A stretch of DNA of 64,000 bases, from the NCBI GenBank assembly GCA_001972305.1, contig BDDD01000714.1, positions 172,707 to 236,706 on the forward strand, given 5' to 3'. Under the pieces are notes generated by a model. That model made no database searches. It was given only the letters and a program-made list of their open reading frames with translations, and was not told the DNA's origin. Shown here piece by piece: positions 11,091 through 22,415 of the stretch (position 1 is its first letter; each line of letters opens with the position of its first letter). Source of the stretch: Cephalotus follicularis. Taxonomy: Eukaryota; Streptophyta; Magnoliopsida; Oxalidales; Cephalotaceae. Made by a program: the position numbers and the translations under genes.

Positions 11091-14000
11091 CTTCTTGCTC
11101 CAGCTAGGCAACCGACAGGTAGAGGATCAGGACAACCAAGACAGCAAGCAACAAGACCGAGGACAGGGTCAATAGCTTCACAAGCAGTTACCTCTAGAGC
11201 GGGTGGCAGCAGGACGCCAGGTAGACCTGCCGCAACCGCGAGAGTTTACGCAATGAATAGAGATGATGCCCTTGCAGCTCCAAACGTGGCTATAGGTATG
11301 GTTGCTATCCTTGGCAGAGATGCCATAGTTTTGTTTGATACCGAAGCTGCTTTGTCTTTTATTACTCATGCATTTTGCATTCATACGGATAAGGAGTTGT
11401 GTCCGTTAGAAGCAGAGGTGGTGGTCTCAGTTCCAACAAGACAGACCTATCGGGTAAGTCGGGTGCTCAACGCTTGTGATGTCTTAATTGGGGGGAAGAG
11501 CTTCCCAGCCAATCTTATTCCTTTCCCTATCGAGGATTTTGATGTCATTCTGGGTATGGATTGGCTTGCAGCTCACAAGGCAGTGGTGGATTGTTCGCGG
11601 AGAGTTATTTCTTTCCTTTTGACGGATGGATCCTTTATGGAGTTCGCGTGTCAATAGTGCTTGGTGCCAACCAAGATGATCTGGGCTATGTCCGCAGGGA
11701 AGATCTTGCAGAAGAGCGGATAAGGTTTCTTAGCTCATGTGGTAGACACAAGGGTGTCCAAGCAAGAAGCTGAGGGTATTCCAGTGGTCCGCGATTTCTT
11801 GGACGTTTTTCTAGAAGAGTTACCAGGGTTGTCGCCTGTGAGAGCAATAGATCTTACCATTGAGTTTATCCCTAGTACATCACCAGTATCCCTTGCTCTA
11901 TATCGGATGGCACCGATAGAGCAGGAGGAGTTGAAGGCGTGGTTAGAGGATCTGTTGGAGAAGGGGTTCGTCAGACCCAATAGTTCTCCTTGGGGTGCTC
12001 CAGTTTTGTTCGTGAAGAAGAAGGATGGTGCCTTACGGTTATGCATCAATTACAGACAGCTCAACAAGGTCACTATGAGAAACAAGTATCCATTACCTTG
12101 GATTGATGACTTGTTTGACCAGTTGAAGGATGCCAGTGTGTTCTCGAAGATTGACCTTCGCTCGGGTTATCACTAGCTGAGGATAAGGGAGCAGGATATT
12201 CCTAAGATAGCTTTTAGGTCCCGTTATGGCCATTTTGAGTTCTCATTTATGCCATTTGGTCTGACCAACGCGTCAGCAACTTTCATGGAGTTGATGAATC
12301 GAGTGTTCCAGCCTTATCTTGACACCTTTGTGCTGGTGTTCATAAATGACGTTATGGTGTATTCTCGAGATGTGACCGAGCATGTTGAGCACTTAAGGAT
12401 TGTGTTTCAGACGTTGAGAGACCATATGTTGTATGCCAAACTCAGCAAGTGGGAGTTTTGGTAGGATAAGGAAGTCTTTTTGGGCCATGTGATCTCGGGC
12501 CAAGGGATAGAAGTTGATCCAAGGAAAGTGCAGTCTGTTTTAGCTTGGGAACGACCGAGGAACGTTTCTGAGGTTCACAGTTTTCTTGGTCTGACTGGCT
12601 ATTATAGGAGGTTTATCGAAGTGTTCTCCTCGAAAGCCGCACCTCTGTCAAATTTGACGATGAAGGTGGTAAAGTTCGTTTGGTCGGATGCTTGTGAGAA
12701 GAGTTTCCTGGAGTTGAAGCACAAGTTGATGTCAACTCCATTGTTGGTTCTTCCTTCCCTAGGAGTTGGTTTTGTGGTTTTCAATGATGCTTCTAAGCAA
12801 GGTCTGGGTTGCGTGTTAATGCAGGAAGGCAAGGTGATAGCTTATGCTTCTTGGCAGTTGAAGGCCCATGAGCATAATTATCGGACTTATGATCTGGAGT
12901 TAGTGGCAGTGGTCTTTGCGTTGAAGATTTGGCACCATTACCTGTATGGAGTGGTCTGTCAGATCTTTACCGACCACCAGAGTTTGAAGTATTTCTTTTC
13001 CCAGTAACATCTCGACATGAAGCAGAAAAGATGGATCAAGTTGATCAAGGATTATGATTGCACCATTGAGTATCACCCAGGCAAGGCTAACGTGGTAGCC
13101 GATGCGCTGAGCAGGAAGTCTTCCCTTCCCCTTAGGCATGTTCGGATGGTCTACCTACCGTTGTTGGAGCAATTAAGATCTTTGGGTGTGGAGTTGTCTG
13201 CCGAGGACAGCGGTGCAGTGGTAGGTTCTCTTTGTGTGAGGTCAATTTTGGTAGACCAAATCATGAGGCCCAAGAGAGGGATTGGAGATTGTTTGACCTC
13301 ATAAGGCAAGTCCGAGAAGGAGCACGAACTGATTTCCACTTCAGAGAGGATGGTGCTCTGATGTTTGGGTCGAGGATATGTGCGCCGCATGTGGTAGAGC
13401 TTAGGAAGGATATTTTGGATGAAGCCCATTGTTCTTCTTGGTCGATGCATTCTAGAAGTACCAAGATGTTTCGCGATCTTAAGTTCCACTATTGGTAGCG
13501 TGGAATGAAGAGGGAGATTTCCAGGTTCGTGGCAAGATGTCTGACCTGCCAGCAGGTGAAGGCAGAAAGACAGAAGTCGCCAGGTCTTCCATAGTCTCTT
13601 CCTATTCTTGAATGGAAGTGGGATCATATTTCTATGAACTTCGTCTCAGGTTTTCCCTTGACACAGAGGAAACACGATGTTGTGTGGGTTTTAATGGATC
13701 GACTGACCAAGTCGGCTCACTTCTTGCCAATACGGATGGTGTACAGTTTGGAAAGGTTAGCATTGTTGTACATGGATGAGATCGTTAGGTTGCATGGAGT
13801 CCCCAACAGTATTGTTTCGGATAGAGATCTCAGGTTCACTTCGAGATTTTGGCAGAGCTTGCAAGCAACGCTAGGTATAGAGTTGCGACTCAGTACAGCG
13901 TATCATCCTCAGACTGATGGACAGTCCGAGCGCACGATCCAGATTCTTCAGGATATGTTGAGAGCCTGTATGATGGATTTCAAGGAGAGTTAGGATTCTC

Positions 14001-14374
14001 GACTGACCTTGATCAAATTTGCCTATAACAACAGCTACCAGACCAGCCTTGGTACGGTACCGTATGAAGAATCTGTATGGCAGGCATTTTAGGACTCTGT
14101 TATGTTGGGATGAAGTCGGGGATCGTAAGTTGTTAGGTACCGAGATGGTTCAGGACACGGCAGAGAAGGTGAAGCTTATCCGAGGACATTTGTAAGCATC
14201 GCAGAGCAGGCAGAAGAGTTATGCCGACCAGCGCCGCAAAGATTTAGACTTCTCTGTTGGTGATAAGGTTTTCCTCCGTGTATCACCATACACTGGAGTA
14301 ATTCCTTTTGGTAAGCGCGGCAAGCTTAGTCCGTGGTATATAGGTCCTTTTGAGGTTTTGAAGAGGATTGGGCC
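11091..14374 (+). pseudogene. Gypsy B pol, main part (protease, RT, RNase H, integrase)
   Basis: Protease: the active-site triplet reads DTE (VLFDTEAALSF) where DTG is expected, so it is inactive. RT (11739-12464): [40 protein letters not shown] and MPFGLTNA are clear, but the catalytic box is FIND rather than FIDD. RNase H (about 12480-13140): [41 protein letters not shown]. Integrase: the zinc-binding end CLTCQQVK, then a core with [20 protein letters not shown] and [11 protein letters not shown], so the catalytic acidic residues are still recognisable. In-frame stops lie at 12174, 12462, 13005 and 13496, and a frame change near 13230-13300. Several stops are consistent with Trp codon TGG becoming TAG. 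Non-functional. Confidence 0.88.
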
Positions 14375-14507
14375 AGTGGTGTAATACCCCATTCATATGC
14401 TTATGTGTTTATCGATATATGTTGTGTTTATGCCTTCTATTATATGCGGTGTTGATTGGACCCTTTGATTTTATTTTGAATTTCGTTGTTATTGTTTTAT
14501 GGGCGCT

Positions 14508-14641
14508 AAGCGTCGATGCCTTCATCAGAAACGTCGACGGTTTGGCATTGTGGAACCCGTCAACGCCCATAGTCGTGACATCGACGCGTTTGGATTTTAA
14601 AGGTGTAAACGTCAACGCCTTGACATTACCGTCGATGCTTA
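14508..14641 (+). repeat. CGTCGACG repeat cluster near the LTR start
   Basis: Six units at about 14511, 14532, 14559, 14579, 14610 and 14630, spaced 21, 27, 20, 31 and 20 bp. They show CGTCGATGCC, CGTCGACGG, CGTCAACGCC, CATCGACGCG, CGTCAACGCC and CGTCGATGCTT. All are zero or one CpG transition from CGTCGACG. Confidence 0.8.
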
Positions 14642-15387
14642 AGTTGGCTTTCCTTATCTGTTTGGACGGTGGCTTTGTATGGAAGAAGAGATTCTTGCCA
14701 TTTTTATTGATCCGATTTTCCTTCTTTGGTTGAATCCGTATCTGCATGAAAGGAAGTCATTTAGTTACACGATTTTTGCCATTAGTTTTACACGCTTTCT
14801 TGTTTTGAAACTGAGCACTTCATCTTTGAAAACCATATGCATTGTTTTTATCAAAAACCAGAGCAGCAACTTTGTCACCATCATTCTTCATCGATTTTGG
14901 CGTCTTTTGAAGGCACCTTCGGAACGAAAGTTGTAGTTTTCATTATGTAGTTTTACTGTCAAACATTTGTTTAAACTAAAAGATGTTAGAATTTAACTTT
15001 GTTCAAGATTTTAGAGGCTTGTTTGAAATAAAATTATGTTGTTATTTCTAATTTGTTCATCCATGGGATTATATGCATAACTTGTGGTACTTATATTTTG
15101 TAGCAAAGAAAACATGTTCTAGAACTTGTACATATCACTGTTTTATGATTAATGGTTAAAGAAACAGGATTTTGATTATCCATACTAACTATTAAGAAAT
15201 ATCTTCAAAGATATTATTGATATAAGTAGCTTGTATATGGTATGTGTTCATGTATATATATATATTGGCTTTTCTAAACTTAACAGCCATGTTTCTGAAC
15301 CTGCATTTTGTTGTTATGACTTGTGTTTAAGAAATTGGGATTTTGATCATGTTTTCAACTGAGATAATACTGTGTTTTTTATGTTTT

Positions 15388-15690
15388 CGACGTTAAGCAT
15401 CGACGCCTATCGTAAGCGTCGACGCCTGTGTGTGTAAAACATGTTTTTAAACGCCATGCATGTGTCTAAGCGTCGACTGTTTTGTTTATCCGTCGACGCT
15501 TATGGCTTAAACGTCTACGCTTTTAGTTAAACGTCGACGCTTATGTCGTGTTTTGCTGTATTGTTCTTCGACTCTTTGTTCAGTATTTTTTTTTTTTGGC
15601 TTTTGCTGTGTCAAAACTGTCGACGCCTATGTTAAGCGCCAACGCTTTTTACATGCACGTCGACGCTTTTGTTTACGCGTCGACGCTTTG
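15388..15690 (+). repeat. GCGTCGACGC repeat cluster, second in the solo LTR
   Basis: About ten units, several matching AAGCGTCGACGCYT exactly or nearly. Variants include CATCGACGCC, CCGTCGACGC, CGTCTACGC and GCGCCAACGC. The flanking text is AT-rich. Confidence 0.8.
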
Positions 15691-17077
15691 TTCTGGCAAT
15701 TTGATATTTTTGTCTTGTACGTTGTGGTAATGCTTGGATTAATCTGATTAGGGTATTGATATCATCCGTAGTAGAGATTAGAGTACTCCTTGTTTGCTTT
15801 TGTTTCATATTCAGATTTATTTAGTTTTCGATCGGCTAAGGTACGGATGTTTCGTTCATTGATACCCTCATATTGGTTTTATTAGAGTAAAAAGTTATTT
15901 TTACTTTATGAATAAAGTACGGATATTCCTCGTTTCTTGGCTATTCTCTGATTTTATTGAAATGGTTTTTCATTGTCGGATATTCGGTTTTATTTGAATA
16001 AAATATGTTTTATTACTGAGGTTAATATTACTAATTTTATAATATGTGCATGATTTTCACTATCGAAAATATGTTAAAAGGACATGGCTTTCACCATCGA
16101 AAGTATGTTAACTTTCAGATACATATATGATTATGATCTCGGATATGTTCAGAAATTGTTTAGAAAATGTGTTTACGTTTTAAATTGTTTTAGAATAAAA
16201 AGATGTTTTAGCATAATAACATACAGAGAAAAACTTACCTATGAGGTCTCATAGGCATGTTCTTTGGGACGAAGGACATGACACCTATCGTGGCTGTGTG
16301 ATCGGTCTACGGCGTCTCTCTCTATATATATATATATCCTGAGGATGGGGTATGGATCCTTTTGAGGCGTATGAGTCGACTATAGTTATTGTCATATTCA
16401 GATTCAGAGGATTGATTGTGTAGTGCCGTACATGTCTTTCCGTCAGAGCATGTGGGCCTCGCTAACCCCTTGCATATTTATATATATACACATCAGATCT
16501 CTGTTATGAAATTATGAAATCAGATAAAGTTTTGAATTATGATTTATGATACTATGCTTTTCAGAAAATTATGAAGATTTTATAACTGTTTTATTTAAAT
16601 ATTATGCTTTACATTATAAAGAATATTTAATCATGTTATTTATTGATTATAAAGTTCAGGTAACTGTTTATGTTTTAAATGCTCGTTTACTATTTTATAT
16701 TCTTATCCGTACTGAGGATTGCTCAGCCACGTTTTTGTTTCCATGCGGTAGGTTTTCAGGAGCATCATGGGAATGTGTGAGAGAGATGTCACCCTTGTTG
16801 GAGGATCACCTAGGAGTTTGATCTGGCTATGTTTTCATTAGTATTGTGGTCATGTTTAGGCCAGTACTTTGAACAATGTTATGTTTTCGGTTTATGATTT
16901 CAGAATTTGAATTTGGTTTTGGTTTTGGTTAAGATAAAGTTTTCAGACTATGTAATGTTCTAGTTTATGTTCAGACCACCACATTCGTTTTGAATAAAGC
17001 TCAGTATTATGTTTTGTTGTGTTTTGTTCTGATTTTGTACCTGTAAGCATTCCCACCATCGAGGGTGTTACAAGTGG

Positions 17078-17415
17078 CCTATCGTCTAGCTTTACCTCCG
17101 GAGTTGGCTCGTGTTCACAACGTCTTCCACGTTTCTATGCTGAGAAAGTATGTGGCTCACCCTTCTCATGTTTTAGAATCTTTGGTGGAGTTTTTCAAGG
17201 ATGAGTTGTCGACCTTAGCTTATGAAGACGCTCCAGTGAAGATTTTAGATCTTCGGGATTAGGTCTTAAGGATCAAGACCATCCCTTTAGTAAAGGTCCT
17301 ATGGAGAAACCAAGTAGCAGAGGAAGCTACCTGAGAGCGTGAAGAAGAGATGAAGAGCCGTTACCCCGACCTCTTTGGTGTTCTGACGAGAAATTCCGAG
17401 GATGAAATTTTCTAA
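17078..17415 (+). pseudogene. Gypsy B pol, C-terminal part (integrase tail and chromodomain-like end)
   Basis: This continues the integrase after the solo LTR: VAYRLALPPELARVHNVFHV is the conserved Gypsy integrase C-terminal segment. It is followed by a spacer and then, after a TAG at about 17260, by VLRIKTIPLVKVLWRN and, after a TGA where Trp is usual in the motif EEATW, by the end RYPDLF. The final segment corresponds to the degenerate chromodomain of Tekay/Del chromoviruses, thought to guide integration to heterochromatin. Both stops fit G-to-A or C-to-T decay. Confidence 0.85.
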
Positions 17416-17426
17416 GGTGAGGAGGA

Positions 17427-18868
17427 TGTAATGACCTAGGTCCATTTTGGCATTGGAATTTTTGGTTTGGGCCTTATAAATTTTTCTTTGTGAAGAATTG
17501 GGCCTTAGTGGTTTGGGCTGGTTAGATGAGTTTTGATGTTGCTTTGGTTGTTTTGGGAGGGATGGAGTTGAAATAGTGTGCACGTGGGTGTGGCAGGTTG
17601 TGTAAGGGATTTCAGTGTCCCATCTTGTCAAGCACACAACTTTCACGTCAAGGCAGTGTAAGCAATAAAGAGCCATTGTATCAGTTGTCTGTGCCAGAAG
17701 TGTTAGTTAAGAGAAGTGTGTGAGCTCTCTGTGCTTCTTCTTCTTCTTTCCTTCTGAAGTTTCCTTTGACAAAGGCGAATTTTTCTTGAAGATCTTGGAC
17801 CTTGAGTTCATCAAGGTGAGCTCTTGTTTCTTCGTCTTCTTTCCTCTGTTAGTTTGGCAATGTGTGTGCTAAACCTTCCGTTCGCGGTGCAGACAGAGAT
17901 AACGGTGGTGATCATTGGGTGATCCGTGGTGGCATGTTGAGCAATGTGGATGGTCAGGATGACTACCCAAGGACATGATCATGCATGTAGGCTTCATGCA
18001 TGTCTTGCTCTGTTTTCGTACATGCTGTGCTAAGTCTATGTTGTTTGTTGTTGTTGTTGTTCTTGTAGCCGAGGTGCAGAGCGTTGATCAACAGCTATAG
18101 GAGGTGTGTGGTTATGTGGTGAGTGGGACATTCCTTTCTTTTACTTTGAAGAATCAAGAGTTCTAAGCTTATTTTGTGTCCTCTAAATATATTCTCTTTT
18201 ATAGTGTCTTATTTCTGGGAGTTATTCCTTTCTCTGGTTTTGACATGTTTCAATTGATATTGATTTCTGAGCTGGTGTGCTCGATGTTCTGGGATCTATT
18301 TTCACTTGATTTATCCTGTTTATATATATGTCATAACTCTTGTGATACCCTGTGTTGTTTGATTATGGATACTGGGTACTGGGAAATGGTGATGCCCGTG
18401 CACGACTTGGTGAGGGCGAGAAAGCGTGGATTCCCCTCTCATAACTGCAGTGGCATTGTCTATGGTGCGCTTTAAGTGTGACTGCCCCTAGGTTCCTCTA
18501 CCTAGATCTGCACATTTCCATTGTCCATGATGGGATGTGAGTGTGAATGCGGCCAACGATCCGCTCCTCTTCCCAACAGGCCTTGTAGGATGCTCTACTA
18601 TGACATTTCCGATGATGGATGGCTCGTGCCGTGATTCGCTGACCTCTCAGTCGATGTTCTTATACACGATTGTCGACGAGGGTGGTGCCTGAACGGTGAT
18701 TCGCTGGCCCCTCAGTTAAAGTCCGTGATTTGATATGTCTCTCAAGGCCTGGGTGTTAGGTTAGGGGTGTCCTTGTATGCCACGAAATGGCTCGTTTGTA
18801 TATATACACTCTAGATTTAATACAATTCTGAATTCCTTTTATATTCTATGTGCATCTTTCTTTAATGG
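17427..18868 (+). mobile_element. 3' LTR of Gypsy B (right end truncated)
   Basis: It begins TGTAATGACCTAGG directly after the purine tract that follows pol, the normal position of a 3' LTR. About 1.44 kb is present. I could not find the matching ...TTACA terminus. The right boundary is approximate and is set where similarity to the second Copia LTR family begins. The ORF-like stretches are not genes. Confidence 0.6.
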
Positions 18869-20064
18869 CAAGGCTATGTGACTCATCCCAACCAACCAAA
18901 AGGAACAGACAAATTATACGTAATTAACTGTATGCCACAGTAGCGTCCAGTCACATCCAAAGAGTTGGATCTCTTGCCGAGAGGGCTATGAGAATGAGAT
19001 CCTTATTCCCTGTGACAAATGTTCCAAGTCATAGGTTCACTTTCTTAAGGGCCATTGATGAACCGTGAAGACTTGTCACGTAAAGCTTGCTCCCGGGTTA
19101 GCAGTGGAGGTTGGTTATCTCGTAGCCAATTGGGTTTACATCTAAAGCTAAATGTGAGGTGTATGCTAGAGTGTAGGACACTGAATAGACCCACCAATAG
19201 GAAACCTATTTGGATAGTCAATACGTAATGTCAATAGGATTCCTATGGTCTCGGTAGTGTATAGTCTATGATGACTAGTAGGTCTATAGCCTGCGTTGTC
19301 TCCTTTGACCTGAGAGGCTGGCATGCATTGTGTGGTAACTGCTTGACTTTGATTTCTGCCTTCCCCAGCACTAGCCAGGTGCTGGCAAAAGGGTTGTCAT
19401 TGGATATTGTGGGAGCTGCATTGAGATATATGGGCGAGTGCGCAATAGGGGATCATCACACCCAGGCTGAGGGTGACTGGCTATATTCATCTATGTACGT
19501 TGCAAACTTAAAAGTCCTGATCAGGCATAGGTGGACTGGGAAGGAGAGGTTCCCATGGGAGGTCTACCGATAGTCTCAGTGCGATCATAAATTCATAGTT
19601 ATCACAGCGTTACTAAGGGTGACATTCATCCAAACCCTAGGCTATGATCGGAGCCATGTATGATGAGGGAAACATGACACATATGCCGATGACTGGATAA
19701 ATTGAATGGCTATTCAGACCATGATTGATAGATGTGGTAATACACGGATCCGGGGGTGACTGGCACTCACACCGGGGGCGCTCTGATAGTCGGTGTACTG
19801 TTAGAGTGCTCGTACCAGATGACAGGGTGCACTGGGAATTTATCATCATACCAGAGAACGACTTGCTTTCGGGTCCTGCCTGACTTTGAACAGGTTGATA
19901 TGTGGCGGGGCACATATCATTCGGTGAAGGGACAACATCAGGGAAGATGTTGCTTGGCTACTGAGTATTTCATTTGATGGATTTAGGTCCATGCAATGCC
20001 ACAATGAAATATTCCATGTGAAGGCTTTTGAAAAATGTTTAGAAGAGATTGTTCTTTGTCTTGG

Positions 20065-20580
20065 GCGTCGCCGCTATGAGTATGCGTCGACGCCTATGTC
20101 TAGTTGGGCTGCTGGTCATTAACGTGAAGGGATTGTGTTGACACTGGAAAAACCAATAGCTTTACACGTCGACGCCAAGAGGGCACACATCGATGTCCAA
20201 ACTAGAAATGTCGCTTGGCGTTAACGCTATGGAGAGCATGGCGTTGACGATTTAAAAACAAGTAGGTATACGCATTGAAGCCATGAGGTTTAGGCGTTGA
20301 AACGAAGACAAATGAACTGTTTGCCTGTTTCATATTATCTCTAGCGGTAATGCCTTTTCAAAATGTGAGACGCATGATATCCACGCCTTGCCATGGCGTT
20401 GACGCATAAACAGGCTGATGCGCGCTACAATAGGAGAGATAAAGTCAAGACTATATAAAGCTTGAGAGAAGCTTGCAAGACACGCAAGAGACTTTCTTCT
20501 TCTCTCTCTTCTCTACGTTTCTCTTCTTCTACCTGCTCATGTACACGTTGACGCCTAACGCCTACACGTTGATGCCTACG
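20065..20580 (+). repeat. Degenerate GCGTCGACGC repeats around the LTR promoter
   Basis: Units such as TGCGTCGACGCC (about 20083), ACGTCGACGCC (20167), ACATCGATGTC, GCGTTAACGC, GCGTTGACG and ACGTTGACGCC occur on both sides of the TATA box at 20452. These are mostly the TpG/CpA-decayed forms of the palindrome. Confidence 0.65.
20452..20459 (+). promoter_or_regulatory. Probable LTR TATA box
   Basis: TATATAAA is preceded by the repeat cluster and followed within about 50 bp by a TTCTTCTTCTCTC pyrimidine patch, a common arrangement in plant core promoters. It sits in the second Copia LTR family. No transcription start has been observed; this is inference from sequence. Confidence 0.55.
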
Positions 20581-21252
20581 TCGCCTGGTGGGGTAAAGCA
20601 GCCATTTTCGAGCCTCCTTTCACCACTCAAAGGTCATAATAGGTGGAGATACTTTGTATACTGCATCTTATCTATGCCTAGAGTAATTTAGACTAGGTTA
20701 AACACTTAGCCTTGCTTTCTCCCATCCGTGGCTTGTGGAGGAGCTTGGAGCTTTTGGGGACAAAAAGTAGAGCGAGCTAACTTGAAGGAAGGAGTCTTCA
20801 CCACCGGTAAGAATCCTTTTCTTCCTTCCTCTTGTGGCGCCATGGCAGTGGGTTTTGGGGTTAGGGTGTGTGTACCCTAGCTGGACCTCCATGGTTGTTG
20901 TGTTGTTTTGTTTGGCATCCCTTAGGGTTAGGGATGTTATGGGTAAGGGTTGATTGAGCTATGGCTATGGTTTTGTGTGTTCTTCCTTGTGAGCCATTGT
21001 TAATGTCCATTTCTAGGGTTTACGGCAACCCTAGCTTTCAACCCGTTGTGCCCAATGCTTGGGTTTTGGTTTCGATTTAATTGGATGTTGATTAGAGTTC
21101 CTTGCCATTTATTGAGACGATACGGACATAGATTAGGGCATCACATTGCTTGGGGATTAATCTATTTGTGGAAAATTAAAGGTAATCAGCCCTAACTCCT
21201 AATGTTTGGATTGATAAGTCTTCCGCTGCGCTCGGGCAGAGCGTTCCCAACA

Positions 21253-22411
21253 CTGGGTTCGACACTGATCAGTCGGCACCTCTGATGGAAGACCAAGACT
21301 TGTGGCTCTCTGTACTGGTATATGACAAGTGGTGCACTTCCTGTAAGCCTATGATCTTCATCTCCAGTTCTGTTTGGTGGACTGTGTGAGATTACCGCCG
21401 TGAAATCCGATGCCAGCAGATGTATTGGATATGGCCGAGGTGATTTGGCCGAGGTGGCTGGGGTAACATGACAGGTACAAGTATTCCTCTGATCAATTGA
21501 TCCCTGGAGTCTAAGATCCTTTGTTGGGTCCTTGGGAAAATTGGGTTGGACACTTGCTTTATTTTATCTCTTGTTCTTGTCCTTAGCATTATTGCTTTTA
21601 TATGCCTCTTGTTATTTTATACTCCAAGTAGTCTGTTTGATTCTTGTTGAGTATCCTCAGATGATGAGCCGTGGTTATATGTTGGCCAGTTAGGCATAAC
21701 CTTTTGCTCAGCGTCCAGTGCTCGTCGAGCGCTCAAGGAATGCTTCTTTTCCCCTCTCACTAGTCTTTGGACTAACCCCTCCTAGGTTGTTTTGCAGTTG
21801 AGGAAGCAGGTGAAGTTTCCTTCTCGTCGGACCACATTTAAGGACTTTTGAGAGGTAGACCATGGAGCAGGCACCTCCCCTGGCCTTCTCGGCTAGTTCC
21901 TCCTTCATGCATTGGGGACATCTTTTTGGGTAGTTTTGTAAATGTTTTTGTAAACATCTTATGTATAAACCTTTGGAGAATATTGGTGTATGTTCTTTTT
22001 ATGGTTTTGGATAATATTTCTTCTCGGCCTTTGTATTATTGGTGATGCTTGAGGTTTTAGGTGGTGTAGACCTTAGTTCCGAGCTCCTGAGCCGAGGTAA
22101 GGATGAGTGTTGGTACTGAGGATAGTGGTCGGGCATTGGATCAACCTCAAGATAGATCTTGGTGCACGGCAGGCTTCCTCGGCATGAAGTCAGACCATCA
22201 CGGTCATTATCCGAGCATGTTTCGGGTCCTAGGGAAGTAGAAGTCAGACCACTAGGTTAGTTGGAAATCCTCGGATGTAATGGGTGCATGGATCCTTGTT
22301 GCCACGTGTGTCTTGGGACGTTAGTGAGTTCTCGGACATTTGTGTGTCCCTGGACATTGGTGAATCCTCGGACTTTTGGCGTGTCCCCGGACTTTGGCGA
22401 GTCCTCGGGCA
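21253..22411. other. Unassigned repeat-like stretch between two Copia remnants
   Basis: No credible coding frame. The CCGAGG/CCTCGG-rich vocabulary in the right half (for example GAGCCGAGGTAAGG and AGTCCTCGGGC) resembles the LTR region of the Tat-type element at 58900-59852, so it may be a fragment of a related element. I could not find termini or a TSD. It ends in an 18-bp tandem repeat that abuts truncated Copia element D. Confidence 0.35.
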
Positions 22412-22415
22412 TTTT
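22314..22415 (+). repeat. 18-19-bp tandem repeat, about 5.5 units
   Basis: Consecutive units start at 22314, 22332, 22350, 22368 and 22387, with a partial unit at 22405. The consensus is tCGGACaTTtGtGtgTCC (18 bp; the fourth unit is 19 bp). Divergence between units is moderate. It creates a false C-terminal extension on the neighbouring minus-strand integrase frame. Confidence 0.75.

Larger units (their letters stand above)
14380..17072 (+). mobile_element. Solo Gypsy LTR inserted in element B pol (TSD AGTGG)
   Basis: It starts TGTAATACCCC and ends GGGTGTTACA, near-inverted termini of 10 bp. It is flanked by perfect 5-bp direct repeats AGTGG at 14375-14379 and 17073-17077. Pol of element B reads up to KRIGPV before it and resumes VAYRLALPPEL after it. 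There is no internal coding sequence, so it is a solo LTR left by LTR-LTR recombination. It is of the same LTR family as the LTRs of element E (35889-56213): the start resembles the complement at 56213, and both carry the stretch ending CATGCGGTAGGTT (here about 16741-16756). Two GCGTCGACGC clusters lie at 14508-14641 and 15388-15690. The short ORFs inside are not genes. Confidence 0.93.
9933..18868 (+). mobile_element. Gypsy element B (Tekay/Del-type), 5'-truncated and interrupted
   Basis: Gag and pol run in the order gag, protease, RT, RNase H, integrase, chromodomain-like tail, which is Ty3/Gypsy order. The 5' LTR and primer binding site are missing: coding sequence begins at the edge of the inverted Copia LTR. 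A solo LTR (14380-17072) sits inside the integrase C-terminal part. Pol ends near 17415 and is followed by a purine tract (AAGGTGAGGAGGA) and a 3' LTR from 17427. Lineage is inferred from the C-terminal sequence TIPLVKVLWRN and the final RYPDLF, characteristic of chromovirus Tekay/Del elements. Confidence 0.85.
18869..21252 (+). mobile_element. LTR of a second Copia family (left end truncated)
   Basis: From about 18869 it matches, in opposite orientation, the complete solo LTR at 23416-25780. Shared stretches are GAGAATGAGATCC, TTCCAAGTCATAGGTTC (variant), and the CCTATT-GGATAGTCAATAC region. It is also distantly related to the first Copia LTR family through the GAGTGCGCAATA-GGATC stretch at 19436. 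The probable right end is CCCAACA at 21252, by analogy with TTTCCAACA at 2154. The start (expected TGTTAGAT) is absent, and no recognisable internal region follows. Confidence 0.65.

Noticed and set aside
14508-15690. CRISPR-like array from regularly spaced repeats
   Set aside because: Units are about 10 bp, degenerate and variably spaced, the spacers are not unique inserts, there are no cas genes, and the context is plant LTR.
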